DNA of 64,000 nucleotides from Microbacterium sp. zg-Y818 (GTDB taxonomy: Bacteria > Actinomycetota > Actinomycetes > Actinomycetales > Microbacteriaceae): assembly GCF_030246905.1 (NCBI RefSeq), contig NZ_CP126741.1, positions 3,170,985-3,234,984 of the forward strand. Reading direction: 5' to 3'. Position numbers and translations under genes: made by a program. Shown here piece by piece: positions 55,505-63,943 of this stretch (within the stretch, counting starts at the first letter, position 1; each line of letters opens with the position of its first letter). The notes under the pieces are model-generated. The model was not told the DNA's origin. It was given only the letters and a program-made list of their open reading frames with translations, and ran no database searches.

Positions 55505-55849
55505 TCAGGAGGCGTCTGCGCGCACCGCGGCATCCCACCGTCGGTGCGGCTCGGAGCCGAGAAGACGCCAGACCGCGCTGGTGAGCTCCGGGTAGTCGAG
55601 GGCGATCTGTCGCAGCACGCGGTAGTTGCGGGCCTCGGTGGGCCGCGCACCACCGTCGGCGGCGATGTTGTCGGCGCGCAGCAGCAGCACCACGAGTTCA
55701 TCGACGCTCGGCAGGTCCTCCATGAATTCCCAGGGATCCTCGCCCGCGCGCAGGCGCTCGTGCACCAGCACCGACAGCTCGTCGCCGGCCTCGGCGCGCA
55801 GCAGTTCGAGGCTCGCCCGGCGGGGGGCGTGGGACTCGTCGGCTGCCAT
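55505..55849 (-). CDS. Conserved hypothetical protein next to parB
   Basis: 114 residues, soluble and acidic, mostly helical (LELLRAEAGDELSVLVHERL, DLPSVDELVVLLLRADNIAA, NYRVLRQIALDYPELTSAVW). No family motif recognised. Codon use and position between trxA and parB support a real gene; it reads in the parB direction and starts 34 bases after parB ends. Confidence 0.75.
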   Translation of the reverse strand: MAADESHAPRRASLELLRAEAGDELSVLVHERLRAGEDPWEFMEDLPSVDELVVLLLRADNIAADGGARPTEARNYRVLRQIALDYPELTSAVWRLLGSEPHRRWDAAVRADAS

Positions 55850-55883
55850 TCATCCAGCCTACGTCGGGCCGCCGATACCCGGG

Positions 55884-56993
55884 TCAGCGGGCGCCGAACT
55901 CGGTCTCGCCGATCTCCTCGAGAATGCGGTTGAGGTCCTGGATCGTCGCGAAATCGATGATCACCTGGCCTTTTCTCGCGCCGATGTTGATCTTCACCTT
56001 GGTGTTCAGCCGATCGCCCAGCCGCTCGGCGACCTCATCGAGGTGTGCACGTCGCGCGCCCGCCTTCGGGAGGGCACGGCGCGACGCGCCGGCATCCGTC
56101 GCCTTCGCCGCAGCCTCGGCGGCGCGCACCGAAAGGTCCTCGTTGACGATCTTGTCGGCGAGCCGCTGCATCGCCTCGGGGTCCTCGAGTGACAGGACGG
56201 CGCGGGCGTGCCCGGCGCTCAAGACGCCCGCGGCGACCCGATGCTGCACCGGGATCGGCAGCTTCAGCAGGCGGATGGTGTTGCTGATCTGCGGCCGGGA
56301 CCGGCCGATGCGCGTGGCGAGCTCTTCTTGCGTGATGCCGAAGTCCTCGAGCAGCTGCTGGTAGGCGGATGCCTCTTCGAGCGGGTTCAGCTCCGAGCGG
56401 TGCAGGTTCTCGAGCAGCGCGTCACGCAACAGGTGCTCGTCCTCGGTGTCGCGCACGATCGCCGGGATCGAGGTGAGGCCAGCTTCACGCGACGCGCGCG
56501 TGCGCCGCTCCCCCATGATGAGCTCGTACTTGCCGTCGGCGTTGGTGCGCACGACGACGGGCTGCAGCACGCCGAACTCCCGCACGCTGTGCACGAGCTC
56601 CGCGAGATCGTCGGAGTCGAAGTGCGTGCGCGGCTGGCGCGGGTTCGGGACGATGTCGTTGGGGTCGACCTGGATCAGGCGGGTGCCCGGGATGGCGACG
56701 AGCTCGGGCGCGTCCGGGTCGGACGCCGGCGCGTCGGGGGCGTCGGCCTCGGGCGCGTCTGTCGCGTCCGTGCGCGAGGTGTCTTCGGACGTCGCGGGCT
56801 GCGCGGCGACGGCGGCATCCGTCGTGGAGGTCTCTTCGGTTGCCGCTGTGGACGCGGCGACGGCTGCAGCCTCAGCCTCGGCGGCCTTCCGCGACGCGCC
56901 GGGGAAGAACACGTCGACGGGACGCGCCTCCGACGGCTCCGACGTCGGGATGAGCGCCCCAATGCCTCGACCGAGACCAGTTCTCTTCGCCAT
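55884..56993 (-). CDS. parB: Chromosome-partitioning protein ParB
   Basis: 369 residues. N-terminal KRTGLGRGIGALIP (ParA-stimulating tip), a long acidic Thr/Ala/Asp linker (35-105), the CTPase/ParB box LIMGERRTRASREAGLTSIP, the LENLHRSELNPLEEASAYQ segment, the parS-binding helix-turn-helix (FGITQEELATRIGRSRPQIS) and a C-terminal dimer domain. It loads on the parS sites clustered to the right of parA. Its ATG shares one base with the parA stop. Confidence 0.97.
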   Translation of the reverse strand: MAKRTGLGRGIGALIPTSEPSEARPVDVFFPGASRKAAEAEAAAVAASTAATEETSTTDAAVAAQPATSEDTSRTDATDAPEADAPDAPASDPDAPELVAIPGTRLIQVDPNDIVPNPRQPRTHFDSDDLAELVHSVREFGVLQPVVVRTNADGKYELIMGERRTRASREAGLTSIPAIVRDTEDEHLLRDALLENLHRSELNPLEEASAYQQLLEDFGITQEELATRIGRSRPQISNTIRLLKLPIPVQHRVAAGVLSAGHARAVLSLEDPEAMQRLADKIVNEDLSVRAAEAAAKATDAGASRRALPKAGARRAHLDEVAERLGDRLNTKVKINIGARKGQVIIDFATIQDLNRILEEIGETEFGAR

Positions 56994-57934
56994 CAGGGTT
57001 TTCCTTCTTCTTTGTGTGTCGTGCCGCGCTGGATGATCTCCACCGCTGCTTCCTTGTAAGCCACTGCCCCGGCTGAGTGTCCGTCGTACGCGATGACGGT
57101 CTGTCCGAAGCTCGGAGCCTCGGACACTCGCACCGAGCGTGGGATGACCGTGCGCAGAACCTGCTCGGCGAAGTGCGAGCGCACCTCTTCGGCGACCTGT
57201 TGGGCGAGGCGGGTGCGGCCGTCGTACATGGTCAGCAGGATCGTCGAGACGTGCAGCTGGGGGTTGAGGTGCTTCTGGATCATCCGCACACTCCCGAGCA
57301 GCTGGCTGAGCCCCTCCAGCGCGTAGTACTCGCATTGGATCGGGATCATCACCTCGTCGGCCGCCGTGAACGCATTGATCGTCAGCAGCCCGAGCGAGGG
57401 CGGGCAGTCGATGATGACGAAGTCCAGGCGCGGCTGCAGATCGCGCAGGTAGTCCTCGAGGGCCGTCTTGAGCCGGTGCTCGCGTGCCACCTGGGACACC
57501 AGTTCGATTTCAGCGCCGGCGAGGTGGATCGTGCTGGGCGCACAGAAGAGATTGGGTGATTCCGGGCTCTGCTGCACGATATCGGCGAGCGGGAAGTCGT
57601 CGATCAGAACGTCGTAAACGCTCGGGATGTCGGCCGTGTGGGGGATCCCCAGCGCCGTGGAGGCGTTTCCCTGCGGGTCCAGGTCGATGACGAGCACACG
57701 TGCGCCGAGAGCGGCGAGAGCGGCGGCGACGTTCACTGCCGTCGTGGTCTTGCCCACCCCGCCCTTTTGGTTGGAAACGGTGAAAACGCGGGTTTCTCCG
57801 GTCAATCGCACGTCAACGACGTCGAGCGCGCGGCGGCGTGCGGTGAGGTCCGCCAATTCCCGCGCCAGCGGTGCGTCGTCGAGGCTGAAGGATGCCGGTC
57901 CGGCTCCATCCTCGGGTTGTTTCACGTGAAACAT
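56993..57934 (-). CDS. parA: Chromosome-partitioning ATPase ParA (Soj)
   Basis: 313 residues. Deviant Walker A QKGGVGKTT at 56-64, VLVIDLDPQGNASTALG, and FVIIDCPPSLGLL (Walker B). ATP-dependent DNA binding drives ParB-parS segregation. The first residues MFHVKQ are encoded by a parS site, so the site overlaps the start codon. The N-terminal 45 residues before the ATPase are an extension; a later start is possible but no better RBS is seen. Confidence 0.96.
   Translation of the reverse strand: MFHVKQPEDGAGPASFSLDDAPLARELADLTARRRALDVVDVRLTGETRVFTVSNQKGGVGKTTTAVNVAAALAALGARVLVIDLDPQGNASTALGIPHTADIPSVYDVLIDDFPLADIVQQSPESPNLFCAPSTIHLAGAEIELVSQVAREHRLKTALEDYLRDLQPRLDFVIIDCPPSLGLLTINAFTAADEVMIPIQCEYYALEGLSQLLGSVRMIQKHLNPQLHVSTILLTMYDGRTRLAQQVAEEVRSHFAEQVLRTVIPRSVRVSEAPSFGQTVIAYDGHSAGAVAYKEAAVEIIQRGTTHKEEGKP
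57918..57933. promoter_or_regulatory. parS site 1 (overlaps parA start)
   Basis: tgtttcacgtgaaaca, perfect 16-mer, inside codons 1-6 of parA. ParB binding here could autoregulate parAB. Confidence 0.95.
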
Positions 57935-58040
57935 CCTTCCGTTTTCGCTCGACGAGACACCTGCTCAACCCTACGCGACCCCGCCCCCACTCCCGTCCTC
58001 CGCACCGCCGGGCGCGGGCACAATCCCACTCCCGGGGCGG

Positions 58041-58056
58041 CGTTTCACGTGGAACA
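58041..58056. promoter_or_regulatory. parS-like site 2 (one core mismatch)
   Basis: cgtttcacgtggaaca differs from the core by a G for A in the right arm. Probably weaker. Confidence 0.75.
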
Positions 58057-58289
58057 CGTCCACATTCCGGCCCCACCGCGGGCTTTGGGCGGGTGCCGAA
58101 GGGCGCCGGTCACGCACGAGGTGGCATCCCTATGTACTGACGAGCGGCCAGGCCTCCCCTGCCGGTGGTTGTTGAACGCCCGGTTGCAGCGTGGACGGTC
58201 GGCCTAGCCAAGCCATCTTGGGGTGCGAGGACGACATCTCACGACGCCTACCGGCCCGCCGCGCCCACACAACCGGTGGGTGCGCTAGC

Positions 58290-58320
58290 GCAACGCCGCA
58301 CAAACAAAGAGCGGCGTTGC
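58290..58320. repeat. Perfect 10-bp inverted repeat in the parS region
   Basis: gcaacgccgc (58290-58299) and gcggcgttgc (58311-58320) with an 11-base A-rich loop. Possible terminator of an unseen transcript or structural element; no T-run follows. Confidence 0.55.
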
Positions 58321-58779
58321 ACCCGCTTTCGGCGCCTTCGGCCTAGCGGCACTTCGACGTCCCGCCGCCGCACCCATTCGGGGTCGGCGACGCGCCTCCC
58401 CTTTGCAGGTGCGCGCGGCGCGGAAACCTGGGCTCATCTTCCTTGGCCGACCGCCGGACTCAGCGCCTGAACCCTCGCTGGGCCGGGGCCGAGCGCCTGG
58501 AAATTGCGGAAATTTGCGCCCCTATCGGTTCATTTTGCGTACGCGCAGCGTCCGCGGCGGACGAATCCGCGGACCTGCTGGCGTCTTGGACATGCTGCTC
58601 GCGCACCACAGGGGCGCTGGTGCAATCGAAAAGACCCGCAGAAGAACCCCGAGCGCACACTGTTGCGGGCTCTGTCGTCCGCGGTGACCGAGCCGGACAC
58701 CGCAATAGCCACACTCTGCGGCTGGGAGCGGATACGCGGAGCACCTCGCCACAAGCTGGGCCCCATGCTCCTTCCTGCT

Positions 58780-58795
58780 TGTTTCACGTGAAACG
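58780..58795. promoter_or_regulatory. parS site 3
   Basis: tgtttcacgtgaaacg; the 14-base core gtttcacgtgaaac is intact. Confidence 0.93.
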
Positions 58796-58876
58796 GAGCA
58801 ATGCCCCGGAGCGCCCTGGTGCGTCACATTCACCCCGTCCCCCGCACCCCTCGGGTATTCTGCGCCGTAGGCGCGA

Positions 58877-58892
58877 TGTTTCACGTGAAACG
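58877..58892. promoter_or_regulatory. parS site 4
   Basis: tgtttcacgtgaaacg, intact core, 97 bases after site 3. Confidence 0.93.
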
Positions 58893-59032
58893 GCAGTTCG
58901 ATAGCGCGCGACATCTGACCGGGGTCGCCGGAGTCACACCGCTCGTGTGGCGTCCCTGCGGCGTCCCGTACCGAAAGGCGACCCGCCTGTCCCCGCAACC
59001 CGTGGCGGCAGTATTCACGAGTTGGAGAGGCG

Positions 59033-59048
59033 TGTTTCACGTGAAACG
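59033..59048. promoter_or_regulatory. parS site 5
   Basis: tgtttcacgtgaaacg, 156 bases after site 4; flanks extend the symmetry (gcgt...acgc). Confidence 0.93.
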
Positions 59049-59204
59049 CGCCGGTTTGAGCGGTTCGAGATTGTCGCTCGGCGCTCGTTGCCTGCTTCGC
59101 TTGTGTAGCGACCTTCGCGCAGTGAAGCGGCTACCGTGCATTGCACCGCCGCTTCCCGTCACGCGCATCACACTCCCGTCCTCGTTAGAGCTGTGCGAGC
59201 GCGC

Positions 59205-59220
59205 CGTTTCACGTGAAACA
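59205..59220. promoter_or_regulatory. parS site 6
   Basis: cgtttcacgtgaaaca, intact core, 172 bases after site 5. Confidence 0.93.
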
Positions 59221-59376
59221 TCTGGTGCGGGGGGAGACGCCCCAGAACGCCCTGCTCAGCCTGCGTCGATCCGGGCCCTGGAACGGTGCCGCTTCACTGA
59301 TCCATGCGGCACGCCAGAACGGGCGGCATGGGTACACGCCGGCCCGCGAGCGACTCACCGACGCCACTTGGTCGCT

Positions 59377-59392
59377 TGTTTCACGTGAAACA
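59377..59392. promoter_or_regulatory. parS site 7
   Basis: tgtttcacgtgaaaca, perfect 16-mer, 172 bases after site 6. Confidence 0.95.
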
Positions 59393-59799
59393 TAGCGAAA
59401 GGAGCGAATCTCGCGCTTGGGGCAGGCCGTCGCGCCCCGCACGCCGGGGTGCGAGGTGCCAGAACAGGGGCGCGCGGAGCGTAGAAGGTGGCGAGCCCGC
59501 GCCGCCGGCTAGCCCATCCGCCCCGGTGCGCGAAAGGCGTGCCCACAGGCATACCCTCCCCCGCTTCCGCACCATACGTGACCCCCGTGGGTCCTCTGCG
59601 ACCCATTAACCGACCAGTTGCGAACCGGGCGACAGGGCGCTCGACGGCGACGCGCGGCTCCCGCACACGGCGTGCGGCAGGCCTGTCGCCGACACGGACC
59701 TTGAGCTTCACCCCTTGGTGGGTGATGAGCGCCGCGTCCCCCGCCGTCGCGAACGAAGAACCGCGTGCGCGCGGCGCACATGCGTATCTGCGCGCAGAA

Positions 59800-59815
59800 T
59801 GTTTCACGTGAAACG
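59800..59815. promoter_or_regulatory. parS site 8
   Basis: tgtttcacgtgaaacg, intact core. Confidence 0.93.
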
Positions 59816-60225
59816 CGTCCTGTCATGCCCTCTCTCGTAGGCAGCCGGGCCTCCCCTTGTACCGGGTTATCTGACCACATGTCCACGGCAGCACTGGCCC
59901 GGGTAAGTGCGGCGCAGGGTGTCGGGCGCCCTTGGCGCGCGCCAACCACGTCCGTCTGGCCGGATCAGGATGGATCAAAGGGGAGACCAGAACCATGAGG
60001 ATCCCCCGCTCGGCCGCCCGTCGGTTGCAACACCGGCGTGGCGAGACCACCTGTCGACGTTCAGTCCACCTTGTCGCGACCGCCACAAGCCAGCCGGCAT
60101 CCGACCGTCGCCGAGGCTTTGCGTGCGACCGATGGTCGACAGAGAGAGCGGCCACATCACGGAGGCGTCAATGCCCGTCGTCCGGCTCCCCGAAGTCAGA
60201 GCGTCCGGATTACTCCTACGCGGCG

Positions 60226-60280
60226 GCGAATATTCACTCGATTCACCTAATACTCACTCGGCGCTGCGAATACTCAATCG
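60226..60280. repeat. 20-bp-period repeat beside the last parS, inverted copy of the purB repeat
   Basis: Three imperfect units whose cores tattcactcg, tactcactcg and tactcaatcg start at 60231, 60251 and 60271, exactly 20 bases apart. They are the reverse complement of the unit at 6725-6764. Confidence 0.8.
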
Positions 60281-60293
60281 GCAGCAGATCCCT

Positions 60294-60309
60294 TGTTTCA
60301 CGTGAAACA
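60294..60309. promoter_or_regulatory. parS site 9
   Basis: tgtttcacgtgaaaca, perfect 16-mer, last of the array, 170 bases from the rsmG stop. Confidence 0.95.
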
Positions 60310-60478
60310 GGTGCCGTTTCGGGGGGCGTCCGGCTCGAATCGGTGCCTCTCGGCGTCATTTCGGGGAGACCCCGGAGTGCGGAGCGGGGCGCAGAATGGC
60401 TCTCACACAACCGAAACCGGTCGTTCTCCCCATCGAGAACGGGTCGTGAGGCGGGGAGCGGTCGGCCAGCAGGCCGCG

Positions 60479-61105
60479 TCAGCGGACGGTGGCTCGGATG
60501 ACCCGCGTCGGCTCCGCGATCAGACCCTCGCCCACCGGCTCGACCCGCACGTTCGAAAGACGGAACTTGCGGATGATCTTCTCGGCAGCCGCGATCTCGT
60601 TCGCCGCGTTCGCGCCCTTGAGCAGGACGAGCTCGCCACCGTCGCGCACCAGCGGAGCCGTGAGTGGAACCAGCGTGCGCAGCGCGCTCACCGCCCGCGC
60701 AGTCACGGCGTCGAGGACGGGACCGCGTGACCAGTCCTCCGCCCGCGCGCGCAGCACCTCGACGTTGTCGAGTCCCAGCTCACGCACCTGTTCCTCGAGC
60801 CACATCACCCGGCGCTCCATCGGCTCGATGAGCACCCACCGCACGTCGGGACGCGCGATCGCCAGCACGACGCCAGGCAGACCTGCGCCGGACCCGACGT
60901 CGCCCACCGTGCCCTGGAACAACGGGGCGGCCACCGCGCTGTTGAGGATGTGCCGTGTCCACAGTCTCGGCAGCTCCAGCGGTCCGATGAGACCACGCTC
61001 TTCGCCGTGCGCAGCGAGTGCCGACGTGAACGCGCGCGCAACGTCGATGCGGTCGCCGAAAATTTCCGACGCGACCTGGGGTTCTTCTTCGAGAGCGTTC
61101 ATCAC
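60479..61105 (-). CDS. rsmG: 16S rRNA (guanine-N7) methyltransferase RsmG
   Basis: 208 residues; GTG 61105 directly followed by an ATG, either of which may be the start. LPRLWTRHILNSAVAAPLF, GDVGSGAGLPGVVLAIARP (SAM loop) and VTARAVSALRTLVPL are RsmG/GidB signatures. It methylates G527 of 16S rRNA, and loss gives low-level streptomycin resistance. It is downstream of jag in the conserved ori operon. Confidence 0.96.
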   Translation of the reverse strand: MMNALEEEPQVASEIFGDRIDVARAFTSALAAHGEERGLIGPLELPRLWTRHILNSAVAAPLFQGTVGDVGSGAGLPGVVLAIARPDVRWVLIEPMERRVMWLEEQVRELGLDNVEVLRARAEDWSRGPVLDAVTARAVSALRTLVPLTAPLVRDGGELVLLKGANAANEIAAAEKIIRKFRLSNVRVEPVGEGLIAEPTRVIRATVR

Positions 61106-61117
61106 GGAAGCGGAACG

Positions 61118-61609
61118 TCAGGCCCGGCTGATGACCGTGTGCCGGTCGGCGCCCTCACCGTAGGACTCCGAGACGAAGCCCCGCGCCGAGGCCACATCGT
61201 GCACGAGCTTGCGCTCGTAGCTCGACATGGGAGGCAGGGATGCCTGCGATGCGCCCTCGTCCAGACGCTCGATCGCGAGATCGACCAGGCGCTCCAGTTC
61301 GCGCTGGCGCTGCTCACGCGATCCCCCGACATCGAGGATCAGACGCGAGAAGCGTCCGGTGCGGTTCTGAACGGCAAGCCGTGTCAGCTCCTGCAGCGCC
61401 TGCACCGTGTCCGGGTGGCTCAGCAGGGACAGCGAGCCCGAGTCCTCGGCTTCGACCGAAACGTACGCGCGCCCGGCGCGCACGTCCAGGGCGAGGTCAC
61501 CGTCGATGTCGGCGATATCGAGCAGCTCTTCGAGGTAGTCGGCGGCGATGTCGCCTTCCTGCTCGAGCTGCTCGACCGTGGCGTCCGCGGATTCAGGCGT
61601 GAGAGTCAT
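61118..61609 (-). CDS. jag: Jag/KhpB-type KH-R3H RNA-binding protein
   Basis: 163 residues. KH-like region (DYLEELLDIADIDGDLALDV) and R3H motif near the end (SYERKLVHDVASARGFVSES), missing the long N-terminal Jag domain of Firmicutes. Members bind RNA and link to envelope growth and sporulation. It lies between yidC and rsmG, 20 bases after yidC ends. Confidence 0.95.
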   Translation of the reverse strand: MTLTPESADATVEQLEQEGDIAADYLEELLDIADIDGDLALDVRAGRAYVSVEAEDSGSLSLLSHPDTVQALQELTRLAVQNRTGRFSRLILDVGGSREQRQRELERLVDLAIERLDEGASQASLPPMSSYERKLVHDVASARGFVSESYGEGADRHTVISRA

Positions 61610-61629
61610 GTCCGTTTTCCTTTGTGCGA

Positions 61630-62949
61630 TCAGGACTTCTTGGGCGGCTTCGGCGGCGTCGTACTCGGCCGGCTGCCGTCAGTGCCGTCGGATGCGGAGC
61701 CTCCCGGCTTGCCCGAAGCGTCGGGCGAGGCCTTCTTGGCGGGACCACTCTTGGGCGGCGTAGAACGCGGTCGGCCGGCGGCGCTGCTGTCGGATGCGGA
61801 GCCTCCCGTGGCGTCGGAGCCCGCCGGCTTTCCCGAGCCGTCGGCCGAGGCCTTCTTCGCGGGAGCACCCTTGGGCGCCTGCTTCTTCTTCGCGCGCTGC
61901 TTGCCGACCGGCTGCTGGCGCTTGGGCGCGGCCGCACGTGCGCGCTCTGCCTCTTCAGCCAGACGCCGCTGCTCCTCCTGGTACTTCTCCATCGGGATGA
62001 CGCGGCCCTTGGAATCCAGCGCCTTACCCTTGCGTGCCAGGCGCTCCTCGCGCTGCTTCGCGGCGTCGGAGCCGGGGGTCGGCAGGTTGCGGATCACGAC
62101 GAACTGCTGCGCCATCGTCCACAGGTTCGACGTGAACCAGTACATGACCACACCGAGGGGGAAGAAGACACCCGAGAAGATGAATGCCAGCGGCAGCACG
62201 TACAGCATGATCTTCTGCATCTGGTACGCCTGGCCGGTCTTGGCCTCGGGCGACAGGTTCTTCGAGATGATCTGCAGCTGGGTGATGAACTGCGACGCGA
62301 TCATCAGCACCACGAGGATGATCAGGATGATGACGGTCGCGGTCTGCCCCTGGTTGATCGCGTCGATCATGTTGACGTGCAGCGGAGCGACATCGAAGAG
62401 CTGCGCGTCGTAGAACTGCTTCGTGAGCTCGGTGTTGAGCAAGCCCACACCGCCCACGCCCCACTCAGCGTGCTTCTTCACATCGCTGAGCGTGTAGAAC
62501 ATGCCCAGCAGAATCGGCATCTGCACCAGGAGCGGCAGACAGCTCGACACCGGTGTGGTGCCGTGCTTCTTGTACAGCGCCATCGTCTCGCGGCTCATGG
62601 CCTCGCGAGAAAGCTGGTCCTTCTTGCCGCGGTACTTCTCCTGGACTTTACGCAGCTCAGGAGCAATTTCCATCATCTTGCGCTGGCTCTTGATCTGCCG
62701 CACGAACAGCGGGATCAGCGCGGAGCGCACCACGATGACGAGGCCGATGATGGACAGCACCCAGGTGGCACCTGCCGTAGCAGGCATCCCCACAGCCGTG
62801 AACAGCCAGTGCCAGAACACCAGGATGAGCTCGACGAGCCACTTGAACGGCCACATCAGCGTGCTGAAGAGGTCGAAACCCTCCCCGGGAGGCGGTGTCG
62901 TCGGGGTGGGAACCACCGGGATCGGGGTGGCAGCGAAGAGATCCAGCAC
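61630..62949 (-). CDS. yidC: Membrane protein insertase YidC
   Basis: 439 residues, GTG start. Five-TM YidC/Oxa1 core: PFKWLVELILVFWHWLF, IIGLVIVVRSALIPLFVRQI, then a hairpin, TTPVSSCLPLLVQMPILLGMFY and VVMYWFTSNLWTMAQQFVV. The C-terminal 110 residues are a basic Ala/Lys/Pro/Ser tail with internal repeats (KKASADGSGKPAGS and KKASPDASGKPGGS), likely ribosome contact. It inserts and folds membrane proteins. Confidence 0.97.
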   Translation of the reverse strand: MLDLFAATPIPVVPTPTTPPPGEGFDLFSTLMWPFKWLVELILVFWHWLFTAVGMPATAGATWVLSIIGLVIVVRSALIPLFVRQIKSQRKMMEIAPELRKVQEKYRGKKDQLSREAMSRETMALYKKHGTTPVSSCLPLLVQMPILLGMFYTLSDVKKHAEWGVGGVGLLNTELTKQFYDAQLFDVAPLHVNMIDAINQGQTATVIILIILVVLMIASQFITQLQIISKNLSPEAKTGQAYQMQKIMLYVLPLAFIFSGVFFPLGVVMYWFTSNLWTMAQQFVVIRNLPTPGSDAAKQREERLARKGKALDSKGRVIPMEKYQEEQRRLAEEAERARAAAPKRQQPVGKQRAKKKQAPKGAPAKKASADGSGKPAGSDATGGSASDSSAAGRPRSTPPKSGPAKKASPDASGKPGGSASDGTDGSRPSTTPPKPPKKS

Positions 62950-62952
62950 GGA

Positions 62953-63309
62953 TCAGTCCTTTCCGGAGGGCACGACGAATCCGTGCCGAGTCAGCTCATG
63001 GCCAAAGCGTGGATTCGACGGTACGTCATCAATCCCGCCGGCAGCCCAGGGATGACAGCGGGCCAGGCGCATCGCGGCCATCGCGGTCCCTTTCGCAAGC
63101 CCGTACTGCTGGACGGAGCCGACGGCGTAGGCGGAACACGAGGGGTAGTACTTGCAGACGTCGCCATAGACGTGGGAGATCGTGGCGCGGTAGCCGTGCA
63201 GAAGGGCAAGCCCCAGGTTTCGAGGAACGAGGGGGATGCCGCGCACCAGCGCGTCGGCGTGGAGCGCGCCGTCACCGACGAAAGCCGTCGGCAAGGTCGA
63301 CACGCTCAT
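62953..63309 (-). CDS. yidD: Membrane protein insertion efficiency factor YidD
   Basis: 118 residues from ATG 63309. ATISHVYGDVCKYYPSCSAYAVGSVQQYG and then CHPWAAGGIDDVP are the YidD/Haemolytic family pattern, including the Cys pair. An N-terminal extension of about 28 residues precedes it. ATGA overlap with rnpA; it is followed 3 bases later by yidC, whose insertase it assists. Confidence 0.95.
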   Translation of the reverse strand: MSVSTLPTAFVGDGALHADALVRGIPLVPRNLGLALLHGYRATISHVYGDVCKYYPSCSAYAVGSVQQYGLAKGTAMAAMRLARCHPWAAGGIDDVPSNPRFGHELTRHGFVVPSGKD

Positions 63310-63644
63310 GCCGGCACCCGTTTGGCCAGACAGCGCCGGACCTCGCTGCGCAGTTCGGCATAGGGTGCGGTCGCGGCGCTGGGCAGAGCGCGGATCACGA
63401 CATCGGCGCCCGAGGGCACGTCGCTCAGCGCCTCGGCGCACACGGCCTTGAGCCGCCGCCGGACGGTGTTGCGCACGACGGCGCCGCCGACCTGCTTGCT
63501 CACGATGAAGCCGAACCGGGGGGTGCCGTCACCGGGGGATGCCGCAACGTAGGTGACGGTGTGGGATCCCCCACACCGCCTACCGCCGCGGACCACCGCT
63601 CGGTACTCGACGCCGCGAGTGAGGCGGTTCGGCCTCGAAAGCAC
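63306..63644 (-). CDS. rnpA: Ribonuclease P protein component
   Basis: 112 residues, GTG start. N-terminal RPNRLTRGVEYRAVVRGGRR and the RNR motif region VVRNTVRRRLKAVCAEAL. It is the protein subunit of RNase P, which removes tRNA 5' leaders. It is encoded directly after rpmH (8-base gap) as in nearly all bacteria and overlaps yidD by 4 bases. Confidence 0.97.
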   Translation of the reverse strand: MLSRPNRLTRGVEYRAVVRGGRRCGGSHTVTYVAASPGDGTPRFGFIVSKQVGGAVVRNTVRRRLKAVCAEALSDVPSGADVVIRALPSAATAPYAELRSEVRRCLAKRVPA

Positions 63645-63652
63645 AGCTTGCG

Positions 63653-63790
63653 TCAGGCAGAGAGCTCGGTGCGCCCCTTGGCGCGACGAGCGGCGAGGAT
63701 GCCACGGCCCGCGCGGGTACGCATGCGGGCGCGGAAGCCGTGCTTCTTGGCGCGACGACGGTTGTTGGGCTGGAAGGTGCGCTTGCTCAT
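63653..63790 (-). CDS. rpmH: 50S ribosomal protein L34
   Basis: 45 residues, [22 protein letters not shown] and [17 protein letters not shown], invariant L34. ATG 63790. First gene of the ori-proximal operon; the promoter lies about 92 bases upstream. dnaA is expected divergently on the other side. Confidence 0.98.
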   Translation of the reverse strand: MSKRTFQPNNRRRAKKHGFRARMRTRAGRGILAARRAKGRTELSA

Positions 63791-63881
63791 GAGGATCACT
63801 CCGGATCGGCGGTCACCGGAACGCTGGGACCGGGGACGCGGGTACAGGGGACTGCCCGACTGGGCATACGTCAACCGATTA

Positions 63882-63910
63882 AGGGTACGTCGCGCCGCCC
63901 GATAACTCAA
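63882..63910 (-). promoter_or_regulatory. Probable rpmH promoter
   Basis: On the minus strand TTGAGT (63910-63905), 17-base spacer, TACCCT (63887-63882): a good housekeeping-sigma promoter, 92 bases before the rpmH ATG. Confidence 0.55.
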
Positions 63911-63934
63911 ACCGGGCGCAGGCAGCCGCTCACT

Positions 63935-63943
63935 TTATCCACC
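63935..63943. promoter_or_regulatory. DnaA-box-like sequence near the right edge
   Basis: ttatccacc, one base from TTATCCACA, in the rpmH-dnaA intergenic region. The rest of the origin, if here, lies outside the window. Confidence 0.45.

Larger units (their letters stand above)
57935..60478. other. 2.5-kb non-coding centromere-like region with parS array
   Basis: No credible gene between parA and rsmG on either strand: open frames are short, mutually overlapping, and several begin MFHVK or MKH simply because a parS site supplies the codons. It contains seven intact parS sites and one one-mismatch copy, a perfect 10-bp stem hairpin (58290-58320), and a 20-bp-period repeat (60226-60280). In relatives this gap is usually only a few hundred bases. 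Confidence 0.75.

Noticed and set aside
58443..59388. Short open frames inside the parA-rsmG gap
   Set aside because: Mutually overlapping, no good ribosome sites, and several begin MFHVK or MKH only because parS supplies those codons.
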